The position numbers were made by a program, and so were the translations under genes. From positions 1 to 39,298 of the forward strand of contig JAEOSP010000434.1 in assembly GCA_016840305.1 (NCBI GenBank): a stretch of DNA of 39,298 nt. The letters run 5' to 3'. Positions 17,274 through 25,373 of the stretch are shown here, one piece after another (position 1 is the first letter of the stretch; the number at the start of each line of letters is the position of its first letter). Below the pieces are notes generated by a model. It did not search any database. It was not told where the DNA came from and worked only from the letters and a program-made list of their open reading frames with translations. The DNA comes from Candidatus Hodarchaeota archaeon. GTDB taxonomy: Archaea; Asgardarchaeota; Heimdallarchaeia; Hodarchaeales; Hodarchaeaceae.

Positions 17274-17654
17274 TTATTTGAGTTCTATTCTTTTAATGAG
17301 TAATGAGATAATTTCTTTACGTGTGACTAAATCAATGCCAACTCTTTCAGCTTGTTGTCTAGCAGCAGAAGAAAAACCCATTGAGGATACAATAAGGATC
17401 TTTGGGATTTCAGAACATTTAAGCATTAATTCTTCAGCTCGATGAATTTCAGTTATACCAACAATTTTCTTCCAATCGCGAACAATTATTCCGACAAAAT
17501 CGTTCGTATTGGGTAATTTTAAAACTAAACTTAATCTGGAGTCTGCGAGAGGATGTCTAAAAACCATAGCAGGGTGATGGGTTGAGAAACCTAGCGATTC
17601 AAAAACAGTAACAACTAATTCGTGAAGGTTTCGGGATAGGATATTCATAGTCAT
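17274..17654 (-). CDS. Mrr-like PD-(D/E)xK fold protein
   Basis: A 126-residue protein resembling the core of Mrr-type restriction endonucleases. After an N-terminal helix there is a strand pair, then FVGIIVRDWKKIVGI, where DWK could supply the (D/E)xK residues, then a helix, PKILIVSSMGFSSAARQQAERVGIDLV and a last helix. The FS.AA...A...GI.LV pattern is characteristic of this fold. Whether it still cuts DNA is open, since the first catalytic acidic residue is not obvious. There is no methylase or other restriction gene beside it. ATG 17654 is chosen; a GTG at 17672 and an ATG at 17648 are alternatives. Confidence 0.6.
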   Translation of the reverse strand: MTMNILSRNLHELVVTVFESLGFSTHHPAMVFRHPLADSRLSLVLKLPNTNDFVGIIVRDWKKIVGITEIHRAEELMLKCSEIPKILIVSSMGFSSAARQQAERVGIDLVTRKEIISLLIKRIELK

Positions 17655-17924
17655 AATAATATTCACACACACGGTTCTAACTTGAAAGAACTTAGGAAAA
17701 TAGCATTTATAATATCACATAATATCATCATAATCTTCAGAATACACAAGATTCAATTGCAAATAGGAATAAACCATGTATACTTCGAAAAGAATCGACA
17801 TAATAAATAAAAATTCATTTTTTCCCGACATTATTATACAGTCGAAATACCACCAGTGTAAATAGACAAGCTTGCTCTTTCTTAGCGAGTAAAAATTGGA
17901 TAAATCATAACAAGAGGAGAAACA

Positions 17925-18980
17925 ATGACATTAACAGTAAGAGCCCCAGGACGTGTAGTACTATTTGGAGAGCACCAAGATTATCTAGGATTACCAGTGA
18001 TACCAGCAGCTATTGATTTGCATATTTCGGTTACTGGAAAAATTAATAGTGGAAGTACATACAAAGTTAATCTGCCAGATTTAGGGCGTGTAGAAGAGTT
18101 CAGTGCTAGTAATCTTACAGCTCTACCAGAACGCGCTTATTTGCAATCTTGTGTCAAAATCTTACAAAAAGAGCAAATCATACCAGTATCAAGTGGGGTT
18201 TCTGCAACAATTACTAGTAAAATTCCCATTAGGGCTGGCCTTTCATCTTCCAGTGCTTTAAATGTAGTTTGGCTAAAATTCCTTGCTGAGCTATTTGACC
18301 ATGAGTTAGATCCAGTTAAGCTGACAGAATTAGCTTATAAAGCGGAGGTATTAGAATTCAACGAGCCTGGTGGAATGATGGATCAAATGGTTATTAGTCA
18401 TGGGTATGTTAATTATGAGGAATTTGAACCTGTAAACTGTACTCGATTATTGGAGGAATTTCCAGGATTGGTGATAGGTGACTCCAACGAGAAAAAAGAT
18501 ACACTCAATACGCTTTCGAAGATAAGACAAGGAGTTAACACTGGTCTTGAATCAATTGACAAAACTCATGTGAAATTTGTGGAAATTAATGAATTAGAAG
18601 ACTTAAAAAATGTCGATCCTTTTTCTAAATCGTGTTTAACTGCAGCAGTTAAGAATTTTGCTTATACTAAATCAGCCTTCACAGAATTTCGTAATTATAA
18701 GGACAAATTCAATCACGATATGATTGGTTACTTAATGAACGACCATCATAACGTTTTGAGAGATTATTTAAATATAAGCACTCCCAAAATTGAGAAAATG
18801 ATTTCAGCAGCTAATAAAGCGGGTGCTTTAGGTTGTAAAATAACAGGAAGTGGAAATGGTGGATGCATGATTGCATTCTGTCCTGGAAAAGAAAGAGAAG
18901 TGGCCAATGCTATTCAAAGCGAGGGAGGCATTGCATATCCCACACGTGTTGTAAATGGTGCCAGTAGGGTTGAAATCTGA
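17925..18980 (+). CDS. GHMP-family sugar kinase, galactokinase-like
   Basis: ATP-dependent kinase of 351 residues in the GHMP superfamily. The galactokinase-type substrate motif APGRVVLFGEHQDYLG is at residues 7-22, the ATP loop PIRAGLSSSSAL at 101-112, the catalytic base D153 in PGGMMDQM, and the third motif KITGSGNGGCM near the C-terminus. Galactokinases normally read GEHTDY; here it is GEHQDYLGLPVIP, so the sugar could be galactose or a relative. Ribosome binding site AGGAG is 6 bases before ATG 17925. larE starts 14 bases after the stop, in the same operon. The 250 bases upstream hold a TATA-like ATTATTATAC near 17830. Confidence 0.85.
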   Translation: MTLTVRAPGRVVLFGEHQDYLGLPVIPAAIDLHISVTGKINSGSTYKVNLPDLGRVEEFSASNLTALPERAYLQSCVKILQKEQIIPVSSGVSATITSKIPIRAGLSSSSALNVVWLKFLAELFDHELDPVKLTELAYKAEVLEFNEPGGMMDQMVISHGYVNYEEFEPVNCTRLLEEFPGLVIGDSNEKKDTLNTLSKIRQGVNTGLESIDKTHVKFVEINELEDLKNVDPFSKSCLTAAVKNFAYTKSAFTEFRNYKDKFNHDMIGYLMNDHHNVLRDYLNISTPKIEKMISAANKAGALGCKITGSGNGGCMIAFCPGKEREVANAIQSEGGIAYPTRVVNGASRVEI

Positions 18981-18994
18981 GGAGGATCCAAACC

Positions 18995-19783
18995 ATGGAT
19001 GCTGAGTTAGAGAAGAAGATAAATAAAGCCATTGATTCGATTACGGGAAAATCAGTAATTGTTGCTTTTTCTGGGGGAGTAGATAGTTCTGTTGTTGCCA
19101 GAATAATAAAAAATGAATGTAAAGAAGTTAAGCTAGTAACAATTACTTCAAAATGGATATCAACCCGAGAACTTGACGATGCTAGTGATGTTGCTAAAGC
19201 ATTAGAAATTTCACATCAAATATTTCCTGTAGAAGTTGATGAAAATCACATTTTTTGGAAAAATCCTCCTGATAGATGCTATCACTGTAAGCTATTGATA
19301 TTTTCTCAGTTAAAGAGACTCGCAGAGAAGGATGGTTATGATTTAGTAGTTGATGGAACGAATGCATCTGATACATCAGGACATCGTCCTGGATTGAAAG
19401 CACTTGAAAAATTAAAGATTTATAGCCCATTATTATCGGGAGGTTTAACAAAAGGGGAGGTACGAAGAATTGCGGAATATTATGACCTTCCTGTTGCTCA
19501 AAAGCCAGCAATGGCTTGTCTTGCTTCCCGAATCCCATATAGAGAACAAATTTCCATTGATAAACTAGAGCGGGTGGAGAAAGCTGAAGCTTTTCTTCGA
19601 ACAATGAGTTTAGGAACACAGTTACGAGTACGTGATCATGAAGAACTCGCTCGTATTGAATTGGCATCTTTTCCAAATTTAAATCCAGAAGATTTGAAAC
19701 TAATAGTTGAGAAATTGAAATCACTAGGTTATCGCTACGTTACCTTAGATTTAGAGGGTTACCATCCAATTACTCCTGATTAA
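18995..19783 (+). CDS. larE: ATP-dependent sulfur transferase LarE
   Basis: PP-loop enzyme of 262 residues that adenylates and then thiolates the pyridinium dicarboxylate precursor of the nickel-pincer nucleotide cofactor. The PP-loop is FSGGVDSSVV (25-34). The LarE-specific NPPDRCYHCK (90-99) and KPAMACLASRIPYREQI (170-186) are present, so three cysteines (C95, C98, C175) are in place. In the best studied bacterial enzyme one cysteine, equivalent to C175, is sacrificed; homologues with three cysteines have been described as carrying an iron-sulfur cluster instead. GGAGG precedes ATG 18995. No larB, larC or larA gene lies in the window. Confidence 0.9.
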   Translation: MDAELEKKINKAIDSITGKSVIVAFSGGVDSSVVARIIKNECKEVKLVTITSKWISTRELDDASDVAKALEISHQIFPVEVDENHIFWKNPPDRCYHCKLLIFSQLKRLAEKDGYDLVVDGTNASDTSGHRPGLKALEKLKIYSPLLSGGLTKGEVRRIAEYYDLPVAQKPAMACLASRIPYREQISIDKLERVEKAEAFLRTMSLGTQLRVRDHEELARIELASFPNLNPEDLKLIVEKLKSLGYRYVTLDLEGYHPITPD

Positions 19784-19793
19784 TGCAATATTT

Positions 19794-20480
19794 CTATATT
19801 TTCAACGTCTCTCCTACTTTCATGAGCCTTGCGGATTGTGGAAATTGTCGCAAAATATCCTGTTGTGCCTTTGTACAATGAATCGGAATAATTATTTTTA
19901 GATCTACGAAGGCCTTTATTTCCTTAAATCCATGAAAACCTCCAGCAATTCCAAAAATTGGTGCTATTTCCCTAGCACTAGACATGAAATCGATAGGTGA
20001 AGGATGACTACACCCAGTTATGATCATTACTTCATTTGAATGGATTTGTAAGAACAATGAATGCTCCTTGATGTTTGTTCCCATAACACCAGATGAATAT
20101 ATACCAGGGGCTATTTTTATAGGAGTTTTTGACTCTGGAATTTCGATTACTTCAGCCAGATTTTTTAGTTCCTGTTTGAATTGTGTGGAAAAAAACTTTG
20201 GAACGATTATTCCCTTTAAGTTTGGTAAATCCCGATTTAAAAGGTAAACAATACCTCCCACATGATCCCAATGAATGTGTGATAAGACGATATACGTTAA
20301 ATCTGTTGGATTTTTTCCTGATTCTTTACAGTTTGCGAGTAGCACCTCGCCGTTCCATCCAGTATCAAAGAGTATGACCTCACTACCATATTCAATCCAA
20401 AATGAAAGTCCCCATCCACCAGTAAAACCTGGGACACAAGGTTTGTCATACAATAATGTCAATACGATATTATTTGTCAA
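19794..20480 (-). CDS. Metallo-beta-lactamase-fold hydrolase, COG1237 type
   Basis: A 228-residue metallo-hydrolase. Metal ligands are SHIHWDHVGG (H68, H70, D72, H73), GCSHP (H159) and PIHCTK (H201). The opening TLLYD with GFTGGWGLSFWIE and ILFDTG, and the late GGFHG, are typical of the COG1237 group often annotated as dihydropterin ribofuranosyl-aminobenzene phosphate synthase; real substrates of most members are unknown. TTG 20480 is used because an in-frame TGA lies 6 bases upstream and no ATG precedes the first strand. It ends 10 bases from the convergent larE stop. Confidence 0.8.
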   Translation of the reverse strand: MTNNIVLTLLYDKPCVPGFTGGWGLSFWIEYGSEVILFDTGWNGEVLLANCKESGKNPTDLTYIVLSHIHWDHVGGIVYLLNRDLPNLKGIIVPKFFSTQFKQELKNLAEVIEIPESKTPIKIAPGIYSSGVMGTNIKEHSLFLQIHSNEVMIITGCSHPSPIDFMSSAREIAPIFGIAGGFHGFKEIKAFVDLKIIIPIHCTKAQQDILRQFPQSARLMKVGETLKI

Positions 20481-20565
20481 TATTAATCATATCAATAATT
20501 GATAACCAAGGGTAAATTATGAATTATTATAAGAATGGCCTATAATAGAAGAATAAATTTTAACT

Positions 20566-20573
20566 ATTATAAG
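20566..20573 (+). promoter_or_regulatory. TATA-like box in a divergent intergenic region
   Basis: ATTATAAG lies 35 bases before the next plus-strand start. The same octamer occurs at 20526-20533, exactly 40 bases earlier, so one copy may serve a second start site or a regulator. The region also has to promote the minus-strand metallo-hydrolase. Confidence 0.3.
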
Positions 20574-20607
20574 TAATCTTTCTTAAAATATACGTAGAGG
20601 CTTTCTC

Positions 20608-21057
20608 ATGATAAATCAGCACAAGTATCCATTCAAATGGATGCAAAAAACAATTGATTGTTTTGATATACATGATAAACCCCTAACTTCCTTTCAGTTA
20701 GCCCGAAAAATTGGATCTTGTGGCTCAGATGCAAGGGAAGTGGTGAAAATGTTAGCATACCTCACTCAATTTGGTCAAGTTGTCAGTAATGGTGAGAAGT
20801 GGAAAATTGAACAAATATCCACAAATAAGGATCTCACCCCAAAAGGCTTTCGAGAACACTATCTTCGTGAATTATCCGTTCTCCTTGAGTACCTTTCTAA
20901 AAACTCTGCCAGATTGGAAGATATTGTCGTAAATACCAACATGAGTGAATCAGACGTATCATATAACCTGAATTTTCTAAGTTCAATTACTAGAAAAGGT
21001 CAATTATACCTTCACAGGAATAAATTTCCTCAACAATGGGGTTTTAGATCATGGTAA
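20608..21057 (+). CDS. Small protein with two winged-helix-like regions
   Basis: A 149-residue protein. Residues 13-68 predict helix-helix-helix-wing (KTIDCFDIHDKPLTSFQLARKI then EVVKMLAYLTQFGQVVSNGEKWKI), and residues 80-135 look like a second copy (HYLRELSVLLEYLSK, then ARLEDIVVNTNMSESDVSYNLNFLSS). This is the pattern of small archaeal transcription regulators, but I cannot place it in a named family. AGAGG is about 9 bases before ATG 20608. A nine-T terminator follows. Confidence 0.6.
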   Translation: MINQHKYPFKWMQKTIDCFDIHDKPLTSFQLARKIGSCGSDAREVVKMLAYLTQFGQVVSNGEKWKIEQISTNKDLTPKGFREHYLRELSVLLEYLSKNSARLEDIVVNTNMSESDVSYNLNFLSSITRKGQLYLHRNKFPQQWGFRSW

Positions 21058-21092
21058 GCTATATCATCGATAAAAGAGGCTTGAGACAGGAC

Positions 21093-21101
21093 TTTTTTTT
21101 T
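21093..21101 (+). terminator. T-run terminator
   Basis: Nine consecutive T, 36 bases after the stop of the winged-helix protein gene, in otherwise gene-free sequence. Confidence 0.45.
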
Positions 21102-21255
21102 CAAAAGACATGGTGACTCTTAAAACATTAGTTGATTTAAGTTAGTCCGACAAATTTAGTCATAAAGTTATAATATTTCCAAATTTTTCTAGTAAACTAG
21201 GACCAATTAAACAAATAAAGACTAATTTATGATAATATTACTCAGAGGAAGCATA

Positions 21256-21624
21256 ATGGAATTTCAAGATGCAGAATCTCTTCCAGATGGCGGCACTACC
21301 TGTGTAACAGTACTTAACGGCCGTAAAAGAGAATTCATTACTATCGATTATTCTCTTCCAATGGATGGAAGACCTCGTTATATTTATTCAGGAAAAAGGC
21401 AATTCTCTAAGGAAAATCCTTTCGAAATCAACTCTCAACAAGAGAAGGATTTCGTTAAATTCTTGTTAGATGAGTTAGTTGCGAATTTCGGTATAGTCAA
21501 AATTGAGGACTTTATCGGTGGAAAATTTGATCCATTGATCACAGGAAAATGGTTAATAGGTTTAAATTTTCTAATTATTGTATCTAAAGAGAGAGACTAT
21601 TTTCAATCAATGCTTTCTGGTTAA
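21256..21624 (+). CDS. Uncharacterised small protein
   Basis: A 122-residue soluble protein with no recognised family. It begins MEFQDAESLPDGG, then shows beta-strand-like stretches (TTCVTVLNGRKREFITIDYS, RPRYIYSGKRQFS), a central amphipathic helix (QEKDFVKFLLDELVANFG) and a hydrophobic C-terminal segment. The AGAGGAAG ribosome binding site 5 bases upstream decides for ATG 21256 over the in-frame ATG 21229. It ends 5 bases from the convergent stop of the large AAA ATPase gene. Confidence 0.55.
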   Translation: MEFQDAESLPDGGTTCVTVLNGRKREFITIDYSLPMDGRPRYIYSGKRQFSKENPFEINSQQEKDFVKFLLDELVANFGIVKIEDFIGGKFDPLITGKWLIGLNFLIIVSKERDYFQSMLSG

Positions 21625-21629
21625 GGTAT

Positions 21630-23948
21630 CTAAAGGAGAGTTATATCCTTTCCATTATAGGAAACCATTCCTCGAATTGCTAACATTTTAAGAATTGGTT
21701 CAATTTCATTTTCATTACGGTTAAGGAGCATACATAATCGATCTGTAGTCATTTGAGGATTAAACTTCAAAATAGTTACGATCGCTTCAACTGCTGAAGA
21801 AGATTCTGAGGTGTAACCTGCTCGTTTCGAACCTCTTGGTTCCTGTGCAGATTGTAAATGTGAAAATATGGTTTGAAATATAGTAATTCTCCCTAAGCAT
21901 TCTTCAAAGATAAAAGACAACGCTTGACTTCTACTAACCGTCTGATTTCCTACAACTAAATCCCCTGCGGAGGCTAAATCTAGCAGCTTTTTTGTCGCTA
22001 ATAATGCTTGATTAGTAAGGAAATCAATATAATAAAGGCCTCCATATTCTGTTAAGGATTCTGCTAAGTCTAGAGATTTTGTGGCCGTTCGTTGCAGAGA
22101 TAATTCTTCATCCCGTAATATAAAGGCGTATTTTATATTCCCTTTAACTAGCTTCTTCAATCTTCTAAGACTTTGGAAAACTGTTGAACCATGTTCGCTA
22201 TTATTAATCTCTATACCTACCGATGTTGGTCCACGAGCAGTTTGATATGTAAAGACAAGATCAAGACCCTTTGTATCTTCGACTAAATTGCGATCGATAC
22301 GCACGTTTAAGATATTCAAACCATAGATTGGATGGTTTCTTTCAATTGCTGCATTTAAAATTTCATAAATGACCCCTTTAGTGAAATCTCTTCGAACAGG
22401 ATGGGGAAAAGCAAAAATTTCTTGTTCAAATTCACGAGCATATGATGCCCATTTTCTTTCAAGAGCCTTGATAATTTCAACTGGTGTAGATTTTGATCTT
22501 GATTCACCAGTTATTGCAATCTCTTTTAATTCCTCTAATGCGCTTTCAGCTGCAGTTACAGGAGGAGTAGGCTCAATTGGAAGTATTTCTGTATCCGAAA
22601 ACATATCAACAAAAGCTTCCAGTTCCTCTGTTGTGAAAGATTGTAGAGATTTGGCACTATCCCCTGAAAGAGAGCTAGATACTGTAGATACAATTTCATC
22701 AGGAGTTATTGGTGGAATGCCAGCAACAGCTTCTTTCTGTGGTTCTGATGTAAGATCTTTCGCAGTAAGCTCATGGATTTGCCCCTTATCTTTAAATTCG
22801 TTAATGCGATCACGAAGAGCACGTAAAAAAAGACGGGGATTACCATCAGTTTTTTCTGCTGCTTTCGTCAAATATTCCGTTGTAAAAGGATAAGTAGAAT
22901 ATGGGGGGATGACACCAGAATCCAGAAACATGACATCAAATCTTGATTTTGCTAATAAAAAAGCATCCTGAGCTGTTAATCGTTCCAAACGAGTAATATA
23001 GTCAATACGTTGCCTCGAGTATTCTGGGACCTCCTTCTTTATAGATTCGTTCCAAACTAGTGATTGGCACATAGCTAGAACTAAAAGGTGTCTGCATTGA
23101 TTGTATAAATTAGTGAGTGAATCAAATAATAGTTGGATCCCTGAATCACGCTTGAAACGTATATAAATTGATTCAAGTTGATCAAATGATAAAAGAATGG
23201 GTTTTTGAGCTAAAGCTGATATGGTCTGTATAATAGATAACGCTCGACTCTCTGAATCAATAGAATGAGGGACTTCTAGCCTATCTAAGTCTCTTTGTGA
23301 AACTTCAATACCAGAAAGCCATTTAAAGGCTGTAGGACGCATCGTAGGATTCAGAACATGGAAAAGAACCTCTAAAAATTGAATATCTATGTCTGGAGCG
23401 GAAGTAGCGAGATAATTGACAGCCATCTTACGTAAATTGGAAGAATAGAAACGTTCTGGTTTATAGGTAAAAATCTTCATTGGATCTTGATCAAAGCTTG
23501 CAGCTAAACGTTGGGCTGAGGGATTATCAGGAAGTCCATCTGAAAGCGCTCTTGCAATCACATCTCCTATAAAACGCTCTAGGGGGGAATACTCTTCGTG
23601 TTCGTCTTTTTTTCTTAGAGATATCATTAATTCCTGAAGAATATGCCCATATATACGAGTGAGATCACCAAGAGGGCGTACACTGACAAACATATATTTA
23701 TTTTCTTCAGCAATTCTTCTTAATCTAGATAAGACATGTGTTTTACCAGTACCTGCGTCACCAAGAATCATACACATTCCAGAGCGGCCCGTTGATCGTA
23801 CCTCATCGAGTGTTTCCAATACTACTCTTGTTGCTTTACCATTATACTCTGGTACATCAATAACTTCTGCTTGCCAGGGATCTCCTACTGAGGTGCTTCT
23901 AAAGGGGTTAACCTTGCCTAGAATGATTGCATCATAAATTTCAGCCAT
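21630..23948 (-). CDS. Large AAA+/STAND-like ATPase with possible nuclease-like region and C-terminal winged helix
   Basis: A 772-residue P-loop ATPase. It opens with a VNPFRSTSVGDPW segment and VPEYNG, then Walker A GDAGTGKT (63-70), Walker B ILLSFDQLE (251-259) and a sensor-2-like GNPRLFLRALRDRI (369-382), as in Orc1/Cdc6 and STAND relatives. A low-complexity linker (410-490) leads to a second domain where LDLVFTYQTARGPTSVGIEINN (about 562-582) resembles the strand pair of PD-(D/E)xK nucleases, with D563 and E580 but N582 where lysine is usual. The C-terminal 60 residues form a winged helix (TTDRLCMLLNRNENEIEPILKML). It is transcribed alone. A DNA-handling or defence role is a guess. It is not a standard Orc1/Cdc6 initiator, being about twice the length. 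Confidence 0.7.
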   Translation of the reverse strand: MAEIYDAIILGKVNPFRSTSVGDPWQAEVIDVPEYNGKATRVVLETLDEVRSTGRSGMCMILGDAGTGKTHVLSRLRRIAEENKYMFVSVRPLGDLTRIYGHILQELMISLRKKDEHEEYSPLERFIGDVIARALSDGLPDNPSAQRLAASFDQDPMKIFTYKPERFYSSNLRKMAVNYLATSAPDIDIQFLEVLFHVLNPTMRPTAFKWLSGIEVSQRDLDRLEVPHSIDSESRALSIIQTISALAQKPILLSFDQLESIYIRFKRDSGIQLLFDSLTNLYNQCRHLLVLAMCQSLVWNESIKKEVPEYSRQRIDYITRLERLTAQDAFLLAKSRFDVMFLDSGVIPPYSTYPFTTEYLTKAAEKTDGNPRLFLRALRDRINEFKDKGQIHELTAKDLTSEPQKEAVAGIPPITPDEIVSTVSSSLSGDSAKSLQSFTTEELEAFVDMFSDTEILPIEPTPPVTAAESALEELKEIAITGESRSKSTPVEIIKALERKWASYAREFEQEIFAFPHPVRRDFTKGVIYEILNAAIERNHPIYGLNILNVRIDRNLVEDTKGLDLVFTYQTARGPTSVGIEINNSEHGSTVFQSLRRLKKLVKGNIKYAFILRDEELSLQRTATKSLDLAESLTEYGGLYYIDFLTNQALLATKKLLDLASAGDLVVGNQTVSRSQALSFIFEECLGRITIFQTIFSHLQSAQEPRGSKRAGYTSESSSAVEAIVTILKFNPQMTTDRLCMLLNRNENEIEPILKMLAIRGMVSYNGKDITLL

Positions 23949-24066
23949 GTGTGGAAACTTTCCAAATGGAATCTCGCACTTTTGTATTAATAAGTTTATT
24001 CAATAATAATAAAAAATAATATCCATTGAAGATTCTGGAATTTAGGATATTTGTCGGATAGTAATG

Positions 24067-24099
24067 ATGATTGCTCGTAATATACTGCAGAGCAATCAT
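24067..24099. repeat. Ten-base inverted repeat between two minus-strand genes
   Basis: ATGATTGCTC (24067-24076) and GAGCAATCAT (24090-24099) are perfect complements with a 13-base loop. The hairpin starts 7 bases past the stop of the class V aminotransferase gene, on its downstream side, so it may mark that transcript's end, although no T-run follows on the minus strand. Confidence 0.5.
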
Positions 24100-24106
24100 A
24101 GTAACT

Positions 24107-25186
24107 TTATTTTGTTAATTCATCAATGGTCTCAAGATAGGTTTTCATTTCTTCTAACGTTCTATCTCCCATATGAGCAATTCTAAAGTTGGTTTCTTTG
24201 AATTTTCCATAACCTGTAGCAAAGAAATAACCTCGTGACTTAAGATCCGTTTTTAATTTTGCAACATCAATCCCCTTACTATTTACACATGTAACAGTAT
24301 TTGAAGCTACCAATTCATCAGCAAATAATGACAATCCTCTATCTTTTACCCATTTACGGGTGAAATCAGCCATGGTTTGATGTCTAGCCCATCGTTTCTC
24401 AATTCCTTCATTATCAACAATTTCGTGCAGTTTATATTGTAATTGATAATAAATAGGAATTACAGGTGTGGCGGGTTGCATTCCCCGTTCATGATATTTT
24501 TTCAGGTCCAGAAAATCGAAGTAAAGCCCACGATTGGGAGTTTTCTCAGCCATTGCCAAAGCATCATCTGAAACAGCTGCTACGGCCAAACCAGGGCTCA
24601 AAGCCATACATTTTTGTAAACCGAATAAATACACATCAATTTCCCAGTCATCAATACGTGCCTCGACTCCTGCAGCTGCTGATACTGCGTCTACTAATAA
24701 CAAACAGTTATTGTCTTTAACTACCTTATATAAGTCTTTGATAGGTGTTGTTACACCAGTACTTGTCTCATTATGAGTGACACATACAGCATCATAATCT
24801 CCACCCTCTAACTTCTCTTGTAGTTGTTTTTTTGTTACTGCTTTACCCCAATCAATATCTAATGACTTTGATTTTTTTCCATTAGCTATCGCCATTTTTT
24901 TCCATCTTTCAGCAAAAGCACCATTGAGAACATTTAGGACAGGTTTTTTGTTAATACAGTTTCTGGTGGCTGCTTCCATCAAACCTGATGATGATGATGT
25001 CGATAGAATTATTTGATTTGATGTAAAGAGCATTTTTTGCAAATAATCAGCAATATCGACGTGTAAATCGCTCATAGTTGGTGATCTATGGGCGATCATT
25101 GGGTAGGTCATTTTTTCCCTGCTTTCTTTCGAAACATTAACAGGGCCAGGTATAAATAGATCTAAAAAGTCTGAATCCTTGAGCAT
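24107..25186 (-). CDS. Class V aminotransferase, alanine-glyoxylate/serine-pyruvate type
   Basis: PLP enzyme of about 359 residues. FIPGPVNVS near the N-terminus and the HRSP...LH segment are typical of the alanine-glyoxylate / serine-pyruvate group; LLVDAVSAAAG gives the PLP-ring aspartate, and FGLQKCMALSPGLAVAAVS holds the PLP lysine (K192 from this start). The C-terminal GYFFATGYG..K...FRIAHMGD is also typical. The amino donor cannot be decided. ATG 25186 has GGAAG nine bases upstream; an earlier in-frame ATG at 25231 adds a basic 15-residue extension but has no ribosome binding site. No pathway neighbour is present. Confidence 0.85.
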   Translation of the reverse strand: MLKDSDFLDLFIPGPVNVSKESREKMTYPMIAHRSPTMSDLHVDIADYLQKMLFTSNQIILSTSSSSGLMEAATRNCINKKPVLNVLNGAFAERWKKMAIANGKKSKSLDIDWGKAVTKKQLQEKLEGGDYDAVCVTHNETSTGVTTPIKDLYKVVKDNNCLLLVDAVSAAAGVEARIDDWEIDVYLFGLQKCMALSPGLAVAAVSDDALAMAEKTPNRGLYFDFLDLKKYHERGMQPATPVIPIYYQLQYKLHEIVDNEGIEKRWARHQTMADFTRKWVKDRGLSLFADELVASNTVTCVNSKGIDVAKLKTDLKSRGYFFATGYGKFKETNFRIAHMGDRTLEEMKTYLETIDELTK

Positions 25187-25373
25187 AATTGAAGACTTCC
25201 TTTTTGGAGAGCGATTACGAAAATTTGACATTAGAGCAAAAATGTTTGGGTTCTAATGACAGAATATTTTAACAACCATATTCTTTCACTATCTGTAAAG
25301 GTAGATTAACTTACCCAATTCGAACTTTCGAGATACCATTTTCTAGAAAGAACAGTCAGGATCTGATCACTTT

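Noticed and set aside
19194..19724. Minus-strand frame of 176 codons inside larE
   Set aside because: It lies wholly within the well-supported larE gene on the other strand and its product shows no motif.
22369..22893. Plus-strand frame of 174 codons inside the AAA ATPase gene
   Set aside because: Ser/Val-rich antisense shadow of the ATPase linker and sensor-2 region.
21630..23948. Orc1/Cdc6 replication initiator and nearby origin
   Set aside because: The ATPase is about twice the initiator length, lacks the usual domain order, and no repeated origin-box elements are seen in the flanking gaps.
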